Shown here: positions 46,401-56,719 of the stretch, in pieces
Position numbering within the stretch: position 1 is the stretch's first letter
Layout of the letters: each line of letters opens with the position of its first letter
The notes under the pieces: generated by a model
What the model saw: the letters and a program-made list of their open reading frames with translations, nothing else
What the model was told of the DNA's origin: nothing
The model's database searches: none
NCBI GenBank assembly: GCA_023525975.1
Contig: CM042028.1
Coordinates: 77,003,501-77,067,500 of the forward strand
From: Smallanthus sonchifolius
Lineage: Eukaryota; Streptophyta; Magnoliopsida; Asterales; Asteraceae
Reading direction: 5' to 3'
Length of the DNA stretch: 64,000 bases
Position numbers and translations under genes: made by a program

Positions 46401-46841
46401 ATTAGTAATCTATGGACAAAACTTTTATTACGGGGTTTTACGAGAGATATGGGTCCTAGATTATCATATTAAAAAAATTCCGCTTTTATGTGCGACTGGG
46501 TGGAGAGTAGAAATGGGGTCAAACATGATAGTCTTGGTTACACATTGGTCGAACTTAACAGATTAGGCCACACGGATGATCCATTCATGTTAGCCTCACA
46601 AGCACGACAAGTGTTTTATGTTAAAGACCAACCGGATAAAAAAATGCATATTGTCCTTATGACACCTCCCATAAATTATAGAGATTCGTATGAAGTTGTC
46701 GATGAGGAATTTAGCACTCTAACTTTTTCTCACAATGATAATATATTGCCACGTGTAGATCCACTTGACCTGGGTAATGAGTCCCCCAATAATTACTTTA
46801 GAGTCGACTGTAAGGGTATATTTTTACGTAATGCCGATTGA
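43435..46841 (+). pseudogene. CACTA tnp2-type transposase (TnpD), broken
   Basis: The start MNKSWMLTDRTKKLYLAGVE and IPCPCVNCLNHY form the transposase-associated N-terminal domain. From about 43,876 to 45,039 runs the tnp2 core (LLNLKSKHGVSDKFF, YKDLTVCPTCGKSKWKVDE, then WPILTVIYNLPPLLCMIRKF and YPVLGTLCGCPYSGFNGCVV CW). A DUF4218-like block (MHLVREIKLCGPICFRWMYP, 45,590 on) and a DUF4216-like block (GRVYQNSGVGVEGTDMHISK, LREIWVLDYHIKKIPLL and DWVESRNGVKHDSLGYTLVE, 46,330-46,570) follow in the usual order. At least five stops or frameshifts occur (near 43,784, 44,214, 45,039, 45,498 and 46,490). The protein would cut and join the element ends. This copy is dead. Confidence 0.9.
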
Positions 46842-47362
46842 ACCCTGTCATTACTTTGGTCATTTTCTTTGTATTTTTATGTAGTGAAGAATATGTATAA
46901 GAACTGCTGTTTTTATAGAACATCTGCCTAGAACTGCTGGTTACAAGAACTGAGGTTGAATATTAAAGAAAGAGCTACCCAGAAGACATGGTGAGGGAAA
47001 CTGCTGGTGAGGTTGTTCTCCAGCAGTTCTCCCAAAACTAGCAGTTTGTTAGCCTAGTTAGACGTCGCTAATGTATAAATAGAATGTTCACATATGATGT
47101 AACCGGTCGTCACTTTGTACTTTTTAATTCGAAGTAATGAGATCTGTGATGACAACATCCTTTATCATCTTGTTTGTTTTGTGAATAATTGATCTTATTA
47201 CTTCCGCTGCATATTGAATTTACTATTCGACCAATTTGGAAAAACAAAAAACACACACAAACACACACTCATATTTCAACAAAAGTGCAAGCTTGTACGA
47301 CTACTAATGCAGGTCTGTTAAGTTCATACATGAAGTGTAATGTTGAAACCAAATAACCAAAA
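46842..47362. other. CACTA element 2, non-coding spacer after tnp2
   Basis: Contains repeated short words around GAACTGCTGGTTA and CAGCAGTTCTC (about 46,905-47,045), partly inverted. No frame. Confidence 0.5.
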
Positions 47363-47668
47363 TTATTTCCAATGACAGTCATCGTTTGACCGGTCTGAAT
47401 CATGCTCGCCTTCGTAAAGATTATGGTAGCCGTAGTCAACCTCCTTTTCTGGACTGTCGTAAATCCAAGCCATTTTCAATACATCAGGATCATAGTCTTC
47501 ATATGGATCATGATACTCGGTTTCTGCTGCTTGTTCATCATCCTTTTCAACAGCTGGCTTTGTTTCTTGCACAACCTCTTTTTCAACATGTTTTTCCTGC
47601 AAAACATTATCAACTTGGTTAGACTTTGAAGATGGTAGCTTTTGATCCATTTGTTTGTTGGATGACAA
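47363..47668 (-). CDS. Acidic low-complexity frame in CACTA element 2
   Basis: 101 residues, MSSNKQMDQKLPSSKSNQVD, then glutamate-rich EKHVEKEVVQETKPAVEKDD, and a tyrosine/aspartate-rich end YHDPYEDYDPDVLKMAWIYD. No known domain. It is on the same strand as the PB1-like gene (49,446-50,048) and downstream of it, so it could be a later exon of that gene: PB1-like transposon proteins often continue into an acidic segment. No joining splice sites were verified. Confidence 0.4.
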   Translation of the reverse strand: MSSNKQMDQKLPSSKSNQVDNVLQEKHVEKEVVQETKPAVEKDDEQAAETEYHDPYEDYDPDVLKMAWIYDSPEKEVDYGYHNLYEGEHDSDRSNDDCHWK

Positions 47669-47729
47669 TCTCTTTGATCATGAGATTCAAACGACATATA
47701 TAGTATCCTTGTTTGACCAAACCTGTATA

Positions 47730-48340
47730 CAGTGGCGGATCTAGAACAAAAGTTCAGGGGTAAAGAATTTTTTTTTTACCGTACTTTCATGTAAATGAAT
47801 CAAAAAAAAATTTTGACCGTACTTTCATGTAAACAATTTTTTTTGACGGTAAGATACGACTGGCGAGGCAGACAGCGAAGGGGCGGATTGCGTAGGTGGA
47901 GGACTGAGGTTTGGCGGAGGCGGCGCGTGGCGGTGGTCTTAGCTCAGGTCGAGCGGCTGGTCTAGTGGTCGGTCTCTGGCTCTCACAGTCTCACAGTTCC
48001 CGCTCTCTCTGTCTTTCTTCTTGGCCGGCCGTTTGAGTAAGTTGGGTTTGAGAATTGAGACTTTGAGGTATTGGGTTTTAATAAAACATTTGGGCTGGCT
48101 AAAGCCCAAATGTTTTATTAAAACCCAATACCTCAAAACTATTAATAAAATGTGAGGACTTGGGGTAATGTATTGGGTTTTTTTATAAAATTTTGGACTT
48201 TTTACGAAGTGTTGAGCTTTTAAAAAAATTTGAGGTGTAACGTAAATTTTTTTTGAAGGGTAACGTAATTTATAAACGGATACATAAAACCGTAATTTTT
48301 TTTTGCATTGCGTGTAAAAAGTTGAGTAGGTCCACCCCTG
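47730..48340. mobile_element. hAT MITE nested in CACTA element 2
   Basis: 611 bp, ends CAGTGGCGGATCTAG and, in reverse, CAGGGGTGGACCTACTC. Exact 8-bp duplication CCTGTATA (47,722-47,729 and 48,341-48,348), as expected for hAT. The interior has an inverted pair built on AATACCTCAAA / TTTGAGGTATT with CCCAAATGTTTTATTAAAAC (about 48,060-48,140). No transposase. Confidence 0.93.
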
Positions 48341-48371
48341 CCTGTATAGCATTAAACCTGCACAAAATGCC

Positions 48372-48510
48372 TGGCATTGAGTTTTGGAAAGAGTTTTATC
48401 AAAGCTTATGACCAACACAGATGGCTTAATCACTCAACCCATCTTTGTTGACTAATAAAGCCATCTGTGTGTCTCAAGCCTTCATAAAACCGTTTCCAAA
48501 CTCAATGCCA
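48372..48510. repeat. Imperfect hairpin, arms about 55-58 nt, loop about 26 nt
   Basis: The left arm TGGCATTGAGTTTTGGAAAG ... CACAGATGGCTT (48,372-48,427) and the right arm AAGCCATCTGTGTG ... TTTCCAAACTCAATGCCA (48,457-48,510) pair with scattered mismatches and bulges. Overall length and mismatch pattern are like a plant microRNA precursor or a tiny MITE. It lies inside CACTA element 2, just right of the hAT MITE. Confidence 0.85.
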
Positions 48511-49445
48511 TCACCAATACTCACATATATAGTATCCTTGTTTGGCCAAATATAGCTAAACAATGACCTCAGCTCTTTCACCGTGGAATTCAAACAACAT
48601 ATATAAGAACTCATTTATGTAGACATTAAGGTCTCAGTTGTCGATTTTAAAATCAGATGACCATTTTACTCTTGATTGACCAAACCTGCATAACATTAAA
48701 CATGCATAGATAACCTGACTACCATCAAACCTACACACCACATTAAACCTACAAACAAACCCATTTAATCTGCACAAATGACCAGTTTACACCTAGAGCC
48801 ATTAAACCTACAATCTAACCCATTTGACCATAACTAATCATTCTGTTGGCCCATTTGTCCAAACCATGACCCACTTGACATAAACATGACCCATGTGACC
48901 ATAAACCAAAGATGGATAAGAGACCTAACCAAAGTTGGGTCAAAATACATATTGTTTCCAAATATAGTAACATAACATGTTTATTAACAATAATAGTAAC
49001 ATAACATCATAACACCAAAAACAACCATCCAAAAGATAATTTAAATTCAACTTTAACAACTTCTCATTATTCTTGGAGCAGACAAAGTACATATTGCCTA
49101 ACCTCAACATATATGACAATACACACATCAACCAAATACACAATTGAATACAATCATCATTAATTATTAGCTGATATAGACTTATACGTAAACCAAAACC
49201 ACAAACATCAACCAAATATTTAGATTACTGATCAATACACACAATATCACCAAAAGATATAAATTAGCTTACCAAAAGATTGACATTTAAATTGCAACTA
49301 TATAGATACACATAAATATATTAACATGCATATATACATTGTCCAAAAAATATATTGTTTTCATCAACCTATATATCATGACCTAGCATCCGAAATCAAA
49401 TCCTCATCAGATGTGGCATGGTGGCTGCTAGACCATATCCTATCA
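48511..49445. other. CACTA element 2, non-coding
   Basis: Includes a loose array of TTAAACCTGCA / TGACCCATTTGACC phrases at 48,660-48,910, and AT-rich filler. No supported gene. Confidence 0.5.
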
Positions 49446-49924
49446 TCACTTATAGCAAGCTCCAGGCCTCCGCACATAGAACCATGGGTACCCATCATCA
49501 CTTGCAGCAAGCGTCAGGTAGCATCCTAGACAATCAGACGAACTATATAAGCTGGACTCCTCCATCATCTCCAGGTATAAGGATATTTCATCAAACTCCT
49601 TCACGTAAAGGGCCACAGCCCTTATATCCCATTCATCGTACAATGGAACCACATAGTCCAGTGTCAGTTTTGTGATCATATAGTGAATGGAGTACCTGTC
49701 AATTAAATTTGACGAACACCCAACGGTAGAGAGCATTTCTTTAAACTGGTCCAGAGTCAATACGTCAATGTCGACATAGTCCAGGTAGGTCAAACGGCCT
49801 CCGTAGTACTGCCAGCCCCTATGATGGATTTTGAAAGAGAACAACATCCGATTGTCGCCTAAATTTTCAAAACAGTTTACACATTAGCTTAAAAAACCAA
49901 ATTGTTGAAATTTTAAAAAAGAGA

Positions 49925-49974
<50 letters not shown>

Positions 49975-50048
49975 CATATATACTCACCACTGTACAACAC
50001 GTTGTAGTCAGCTGCAGGAGCATCAGCTGATCGTATTCTCCATGGCAT
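49446..50048 (-). CDS. PB1-like domain protein, two exons, inside CACTA element 2
   Basis: Exon 1 is 50,048-49,988 (start MPWRIRSADAPAADYNVLYS), the intron 49,987-49,859 has GTGAGT...TTTAG ends and contains a TA microsatellite, and exon 2 is 49,858-49,446. The product is 157 residues. Residues 22-115 (NRMLFSFKIHHRGWQYYGGR, then YLDYVDIDVLTLDQFKEML, DYVVPLYDEWDIRAVALYVK) match the layout of the plant PB1-like domain usually found at the N-terminus of MuDR-type transposase genes. It has no stops, unlike the transposase next to it, and is transcribed towards it. Function unknown: it may be the element's accessory protein (replacing TnpA) or a module captured from a MULE. Loss of later exons is possible. 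Confidence 0.62.
49927..49971. repeat. (TA)n microsatellite in the PB1-like gene intron
   Basis: About 21 TA units without interruption, within the intron 49,859-49,987. Confidence 0.95.
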
Positions 50049-50199
50049 AATTTTGACGAATGAAGATGAAATTAATTAAGCAAGAAGTTTAGGTTTTTAA
50101 TTTGGAGATCGTAATTTATATTCAAGAAATTTAGTGTAATTAATGTGTGCGACTTTAGTCTTCTAATTCAGTTGGCGGGGAGAAGTGGAAATTATGATC

Positions 50200-50900
50200 A
50201 TTCATTACCTTTAGCCACGCATAAAAACTTTAACCGTGTCCATATATTACTTTTAGCCACACGTAAAACATTTTACCGTGACCATTTATCACTTTTAGCC
50301 ACACATAAATTCAAATAAATACCAATATGGCGGTTGGTCACATTTGGCCACACTTTTCTAGTGTGGCTACTAAATATCACAGTTTTTTCTTAAAGTGTTG
50401 GTAATAGATGTGTTCTTGGTCACATGAAACAAATACTGTAGCCGTAGATCACATTTGGCCACACTTTTCTAGTGTGGCTACTAAATGTCACAGTTGTTTC
50501 TTAAAGTGTGGCTAATAGATGTGTTTTTGGTCACATGAAACAAATACTGTGGCCGTAGATTACATTTGGCCACACTTTTTTAGTGTGGCTACCAAATGTC
50601 ACAGTTTTTTCGTAAAGTGTGGCTAATAGATGTGTTTTTGGTCACATGTATCAAAAAAACAAACAAATACTGTGGCCGTATATCACATTTGGCCACACTT
50701 TTATAGTGTGGCTACTAAATGTCACAGTTCTTCTTAAAGTGTGGCTAAAGGTTTTGAACTGTTATACATTGGTCACATGAATAAATAAAATGTTTGGCCA
50801 AAAGTAGGATAGAAGGTTTTGAAATGTGATTACTGAATCTTAGCCACACATTTAATCGAAAGTGTGGCAGGGCGTTTTTTGAATATGTGTGGCCGTAGGT
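50200..50900. repeat. Subterminal tandem repeats of CACTA element 2, about 120-bp unit
   Basis: About four copies of a unit containing TTTGGCCACACTTTTCTAGT, GTGGCTACTAAATGTCACAG, TTAAAGTGTGGCTAATAGAT and TTTTTGGTCACATG, plus shorter copies on both sides. The word GGCCACAC also makes up the terminal repeat. Such arrays are the expected binding sites for CACTA accessory proteins. Confidence 0.88.
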
Positions 50901-50916
50901 CTCTTTTGGCCTAGTG

Positions 50917-51438
50917 GGAGTAGATTTTTTATCTATCCCAAGTTCTCAAAGGAGAGCTTCTAGCCAGGTTAATTCTGCAACTGTATCTACTTAAGCTTTG
51001 TATTCCAACTCAGTGGAGACCTGGAAACACTTTTATGTTTTCGTGTGGTCTAGAAGATAATATTAGAACCCAAATAGGTAGCAAATCCCCATGTGGACCA
51101 ACTGTCACCCGGGCATACTTTCCTTGGGCTACTTTTTCATGAACAAAGTGAAAATCAATTTCAACATGATTTGTTCGAGCATGAAAAACTGGATTAGATG
51201 CAAGGTAGGTTGCACTGATGTTATCATACTCGATAATGGGAGTAGATTCTGTGTCTGTCCCAAGTTCTCAATGGAGAGCTTCTAGCCAAGTTAATTCTAC
51301 AACTGTATCTACTTAAGATTTGTATTCCAACTCAGTGGAGACCTGGAAACAGTTTTCTGTTTTCGTGTGGTCTAGAAGATAATATTAGAACCCAAATAGA
51401 TAGCAAATCCCCCCGTGGACCGACTATCATCGGGCACC
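50917..51438 (-). pseudogene. Copia RNase H, tandemly duplicated segment
   Basis: On the minus strand from 51,438: a stretch ending in the GGFAIYLGSNIIS-type motif, then VSRSSTEAEYKA-like (here STELEYK), TVAELTWLEALL and ATYLASNPVFHARTNHVEID, then FHFVHEKVAQGK. At about 51,117 the sequence returns to TVGPHGDLLPIWVLI and repeats the RNase H region: a direct duplication of about 320 bp. The second copy is interrupted by CACTA element 2 and continues at 43,101. Several stops and frameshifts. RNase H removes RNA from the RNA-DNA hybrid in intact copia elements. Confidence 0.82.
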
Positions 51439-52999
51439 TCATAGCGTGTTTTATGTGTATAAATAAAAATACATATATGTATATAAATATACATCCCTGG
51501 TAATGCAAGAGATATAATACATACATATATATATATATACTATTCTTAATGTTCGATTTAGAGTTACATAAAATCAGATTTTAAATTTATAAATTAAAAT
51601 GATAACTACATCAACTTAAAACACATACAATAGGCAAATGTACCTATCATAGCGTAATATAGTCTGGGTAAGAACCAAGTATCGAACCATGGACACGGAT
51701 TCCTTACTCAACCCTCGCTATTTTCTGACCGGAATAATAAGTTGGAAAAGGGTGTTTTGTTTAAAAGAAGGAAAAAGGAAAAGAAAAGTAATTAGGAATT
51801 TTATCTTATTCAAATAAGAACCTTTCCAATACTCGGACCGGAGGTACGGCCTAAGATGGTTGCGAGGGGGTTAGCACACCCATAAAATAAACGAATGACG
51901 TAACCGGAGGTACGTCCGCAGATGGTCACGGGGGCACCGAGAGCCCGAGAAACTTGAACAATAATAAGAACTAAACACTGTAGGATAGAAGCATATGGAA
52001 TAGAGATTCCTGTGGATGAGGCCGGACGGAATGAAGAATCCCTAGATTATGTAATAAGATATTATACATGTAAAACAATATTTATAAATAAAAAATATAC
52101 CTTGATCATTCAATGATAAGGTTTTGTTAAACTAGTACTGTTTTTCGCAATGTAATACTCTGATAAAATAAGAATTAAGTAGGATATTTCAGAAGTTTGA
52201 TTAAAAAGGTTTTATGGTCTTACATTTTAAAATCAAGAACACTCACAAGTGTAAATACTAAATCAAGTAATGATAAAAATCCACCAGGAAGATGGTTTTA
52301 AGAACGAATGACTAAAGAACATAAACATACCATTAGATTAATACGTTCAACATTAACATACACCAAACTTCATCTTCACCCTAGCAATAAAAAGGGTTTA
52401 GCCACGAATGGCCATACTAACTAGCGTAACGTTGAGTTTCGTAGGCTCCCCTATTACGGACAAAGAGGAAGAGCCCCTCTACTTTCTACTTTCTATTCTA
52501 ACTACTGAAACGAACTATTCTCTCTATCTTGAGGTGTGTTAAGGTGTGTGGAATGAAGAACCCAAGCTATCTATTTATAGGTCTCAAAATGAGCAATGCA
52601 CGGTTGATCATTGGTTTGCACGGTCGTGCAAACATCTCGGGAATCAAACAGGGTACAAATGGCAGTGTACCAGGGCCTTAGGGAGAAAGTTAGGGTTTGC
52701 ACGACCGTGCAAGGGGATGCACGGCCATGCCTACTCCATGTTTCGTCTTTTAGAAGCTTGTTGACTATTGTTAACCTTGGTTGACTTCTTGGGGGTCAAA
52801 GCTTCGGGTTTACTCCTTCCAAAAGCTTGATTTCTTGATGTTTTTGAGTGGTTTTTGCTTTGTTTATCTCGGAACACCGATTATCCTGCAATTGTGAAAT
52901 ATAAACGTTTTAAGTATCAATTGCAAGACTTTTGTTCAATTAGTACCACAATATGGGGATTATTATGCATGCAAAACATGTACAATTTATGGCATATCA
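51439..52999. mobile_element. LTR-like element (TGATG...ATCA family), copy a
   Basis: Matches the solo LTR 53,562-55,355 along its length: an early TTTTAAATTTATAAATTAAAATGATAA stretch, GGTAAGAACCAAGTATCGAACC, ACTCAACCCTCGCTATTTTC, and the end CAAAACATGTACAATTTATGG then CATATCA. The left end is approximate and shows no duplication matching the right flank (ACTGC), and its two flanks belong to copia pieces of opposite orientation, so it may sit at a recombination junction. It contains TGCACGGTCGTGCA-type palindromes (about 52,595-52,730). Confidence 0.72.
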
Positions 53000-53561
53000 A
53001 CTGCTAACATTAGAGAACCTATCAAAGAAAAAGATATTGTTCTTTATCTCATCTCCGGGCTGCGTGAGGAACACAATGGACTCAAATCCACAATTATTGC
53101 CTGGTCCTCTCCTTGACCTTTGGTGAACTTTATGTTCTTCTGAGTGACCACAATCATATGGTAATAAATCCACCACAATCTGCTGTTCCTATAGCCTTCA
53201 CTGCCACTACAGGTACCACTCAGTCCCCTCAACAACTGTTTGCCCCTTCAATAGAAGACCTCTCAACTTGGCTATCAACTTATGCCAACTGTGGCAGCAG
53301 CTTCACAATCTCCCCAGGCCTTTTATGGCGCTCGTCCCTCCAACAATCGTGGCACCTTCAATCGAGGACAACGAGGACCTTACAGTGGCAGTTGTACTCG
53401 CAACTAGACCAACAATAGGGGTCGCGGTAGTGGGGACAACCGTAGTCAATTTAGTTACGCTTCAGCTCAAAACACAGTTTATGGCTCATGCAACCATTGT
53501 GGAATTCGACATATCTCATGTGATTGTCCACACCGTGACCCATCTACTTTTTCGTGCTAAC
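53000..53561 (+). pseudogene. Copia gag fragment, broken
   Basis: TANIREPIKEKDIVLYLISG then LREEHNGLKSTIIA matches the copia gag (UBN2-like) region; after a frameshift SPLTFGELYVLLSDHNHM continues it. Further on, CNHCGIRHISCDCPHR resembles the gag zinc knuckle with its spacing off by one. The 5' part of gag is cut off by the LTR-like element to the left. It ends at the solo LTR insertion (duplication CTAAC). Confidence 0.8.
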
Positions 53562-55355
53562 TGATGTGTGTTTTTATATGTAGATAAAAATGTAAATATA
53601 TATAACCCTCGCAACAACGCCAAAGACATGATGGCGTGTTTTTAGTAGTAATAAATATATTCTATTTAGAGCTATACAAAATCAGGTTTTAAATTTATAA
53701 ATTAAAATGATAATTACTTCAACTAAATACACACATAATAGGCAAGTACCTATCGCAGCGTAGTATAGTATGGGTAATAACCAAGTATCGAACCATGCAC
53801 ACGGATCCCGTACTCAACCCTCGCTATTGTCTGACTAGGATAATAAGTTGGAAAATGGGTTTTGTTTTAAAAGGAAAATAAAAAGATAAGAAATGTAATT
53901 ATAAGTATTATCTTGTTTAAGGTGTTACTCCGGTTGTTATCACTTGTTCATTAATGAAATATTTAAAGTAAGGTTGGACACAGTTACTAGTACTAACCCT
54001 TTTGATATGGGAGTTAGTATTTCGTAACGGAACAGTGGATACGGTCGGCCAACTGTTCCTTAATGAATATAACGGACCCTAAACGGGGTCTCAAGTCCGT
54101 CGGTATCTCAAAATTCATTATTCGGACTAATATTATCCATGTGACTGATATATGTCTGGTCTTGTAACTTCTTCCGGTAAGTCGGAATGCACGACTTCCT
54201 CCAAAGGTACTTTATGAACGCTCGGAACTAACAAATTATGTTCTTAAATATTTGTATTTACTTATAATATTATTTTTAATAAATAATACTTTCCTTCTCA
54301 AGATCAGACCCCATGGCTCCCGCTAGAAGTCCTCTGCAAGCCGATACGAAAGAAGTAAATAAATACCGACACAAATCGCCTGGTCTGGTTAGGGCTCAAA
54401 CGACTTGCAGAATACCCAAACCTCCAATCAACCCATAATATTAAATCTATACTAATTGGCCGTGATAGCATTAAGATTTGTATATAGACCGTACAAACAT
54501 CGAATAAGCTTCCCAAACAAGAAGTCTTGCTTAAGTAACTCACAAGATTTAAGATTATTAGATTGGTTTAAAGATCACTTATTCTTGCATTTTTAAGATA
54601 AATCATAGTAAGGACTTTAAAAACATAACATACTAAAAATACTTCATTAATTAATTAAAGTTCAACCAACTCGAGCAACACAAGAGAACTAGCCATGAAT
54701 GGCCTTACAAGTGACTCCGCTAACCCTTAGACAATATGTGGAAGTGTTCCAACACCAAGGGAGAGTGGGTATAGGTTGCCTCTTGTTTTACTCGAACGGG
54801 AAGAATCGCTTTATATTACAAGACTTTAAAAAGGAAATAAACAAAGAAAAGCTAAACGGACCAAAACCGAGAGAGTTCCGGCTCTTAGCAGAGCACTAAG
54901 GCCTTCACACCTCTTGGTAATGGACACCTAAAACACTAGAATGAGCTTGCTATTTATAGGCTAAGATTTTGGTAATGCACGGCCGTGCATTTGATTGCAT
55001 GGGCGTGCAAAGTACCCATTTCTTTCACGTGTGGAATCTGGCAGTACATGGAGGCAAAACAGGGGATGCACGACCGTGCAAGGCAATGCACGGCCGTGCA
55101 TTGACTTGTTTTGCTCCCTGTTGACTTTTTAGCTTCCAGGGTTGACTTCCTGCGTCCGGTTTCGTTCAATTGGCCCCCGAATGCTGATTTCACCTTGTTT
55201 TTTAGTGTTTTCTTCATGTTTTTGCGTATCCGGGTCAATTATCCTATCGGAACACAAATGAGTGGATTAGGCATCAATTATTATCATATTGTCTCTAATT
55301 GTGATGATTTCAGGATAATTATGAGTGCAAAACATGTATAATTTACGTCATATCA
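53562..55355. mobile_element. Solo LTR (TGATG...ATCA family), copy b, 1.8 kb
   Basis: Starts TGATGTGTG, ends TTTACGTCATATCA, with an exact 5-bp duplication CTAAC (53,557-53,561 and 55,356-55,360). It interrupts the copia element between gag and protease. It carries three or four copies of the perfect 14-bp palindrome TGCACGGCCGTGCA and variants (54,976-55,100). No internal coding of a retrotransposon, so it is a solo LTR left by LTR-LTR recombination, or a very short non-autonomous element. Confidence 0.92.
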
Positions 55356-55360
55356 CTAAC

Positions 55361-56719
55361 CACACATCTAATTTTGCATATGCACATTTTATTCCTGGTG
55401 ATACATGCTCTGCCGCTGGTAGCACCTAGCATCCTGACACTGGTGCCAACAATTACATGACACCATACTTGTCCAATCTTGACAACTCGAAGACCTATTA
55501 TGGTAATGACTCACTCTATGTTGGCATTGGTAAGGGACTTCCTATCCATCATATCGTATCGGTTCATCAAAATTCTCTTCTCCCAACAAAACTCTTTCCA
55601 TATCTAATATTCTTCATGTTTCTGAAATTAAGAAAATTATTCTTTATGTTCAACAATTTTGTCTCGATAATGACGTACTCTTTGATTTTCACTTTTTCTA
55701 TTTTGTTGTGAAGGACACGTCTACACGTACCACCCTTCTCATCGGTCCAAGTGAACAAGGTCTCTATTCTCGCCGTTTTCCTCAACTAGTTTATCCATAA
55801 GACCGACTTCTCTGTTACTCGGACTTCATCCAACGTTTGGCACAGAAGACTAGGTTATCCTCATTAGTGTCTCTTACATTTTATGCTTTCCTGTTTTAAA
55901 CTTCCTATTACTACAACTATATCTTCTATTTCTTGTACTGCTTGCCATTTAGGCAAGTCCATGAAACAATCATTACCTAATGCTACTTTTCATAGTTCAA
56001 ACTTTCTTGACTTGATTTATTGTAATATTTGAGGCACTGCACTTGTATTGTCCTTTTATGGCCATCTTTACTTTATGTTATGTGGTGATCATTATTCTCG
56101 TTATATGTGGATTTTTCCCTTAATTAACAAATCAGATGTATTTTCTACCTTTAAAACTTTGTACAATGGTAGAACGACAGTTCGATACTAAGGTTAAAAA
56201 TGTTCAAACATATTGGAGTGGTGAATTTCATCCCTTAACATCCTTCTTCACTTTTATCGGCATTATTCACAAATTAGTGTGCCCTCATACCAGCGAACAA
56301 ACTAGTATTGTTGAACGTTGGCATCGCCACGTTGTTGAAACTAGCCTTGCTCTTCTGACCCAGTCTTCCGCTCCTTAACACTTCTGGCATTTTGCCTTTG
56401 ACACTTCTGTTTATCTCATTAATCGTATGCCATATCGAACCACCTTTCGTATTTCACCTTTTGAGCATTTGCTTCCCACATCTTTGACTATACAACCGAC
56501 ACAAGATAGACTTCACTCTACCCCTTGTATCTTTTTGGGCTACAACCCCTCTCACCACCCACAGATCGGATCTACATCGCTCGCCACGTCGTTTCAATGA
56601 GGACAACTTCCCATTTGCCACACCAAACAACGTCTCTGATTTCACCGCACTAGCTCATGACTTTCATTAACCATCCTCTCCTACCACTTCCCAACAAACT
56701 CCTCCACCGTCTCCTCACA
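55361..56719 (+). pseudogene. Copia protease-integrase region, broken
   Basis: After the solo LTR: DTGANNYMTPYLSNLDN (the protease D-[ST]-G motif as DTGA), GKGLPIHHI, GAG-pre-integrase NVWHRRLGYPH and a TACHLGKS zinc-binding piece, then the integrase core (LYFMLCGDHYSRYMWIFPLI). Later parts such as HTSEQTSIVERWHRHVVETS and RMPYRTTFRISPFEHL remain recognisable. Many stops and frameshifts. Interrupted at 56,724 by another solo LTR. Confidence 0.82.

Larger units (their letters stand above)
43102..50916 (+). mobile_element. CACTA (En/Spm) element 2, 7.8 kb, coding but decayed
   Basis: Left end CACTGCGTCAAAAATGGCCT then ACGGCCACAC; the right end in reverse is CACTAGGCCAAAAGAGACCT then ACGGCCACAC. 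The 3-bp duplication GGA lies on both sides (43,099-43,101 and 50,917-50,919). Contents: a tnp2-type transposase (plus strand), a small acidic frame, a nested hAT MITE, a hairpin, a PB1-like gene on the minus strand, then subterminal repeats. It is inserted in the RNase H region of a minus-strand copia element; joining its flanks restores the reading sequence seen uninterrupted at about 51,230-51,250. Confidence 0.94.

Noticed and set aside
47386..47697. Plus-strand frames opposite the acidic minus-strand frame
   Set aside because: Shadow frames; the minus-strand reading has the compositional character of a protein (acidic, E/K and D/Y-rich).
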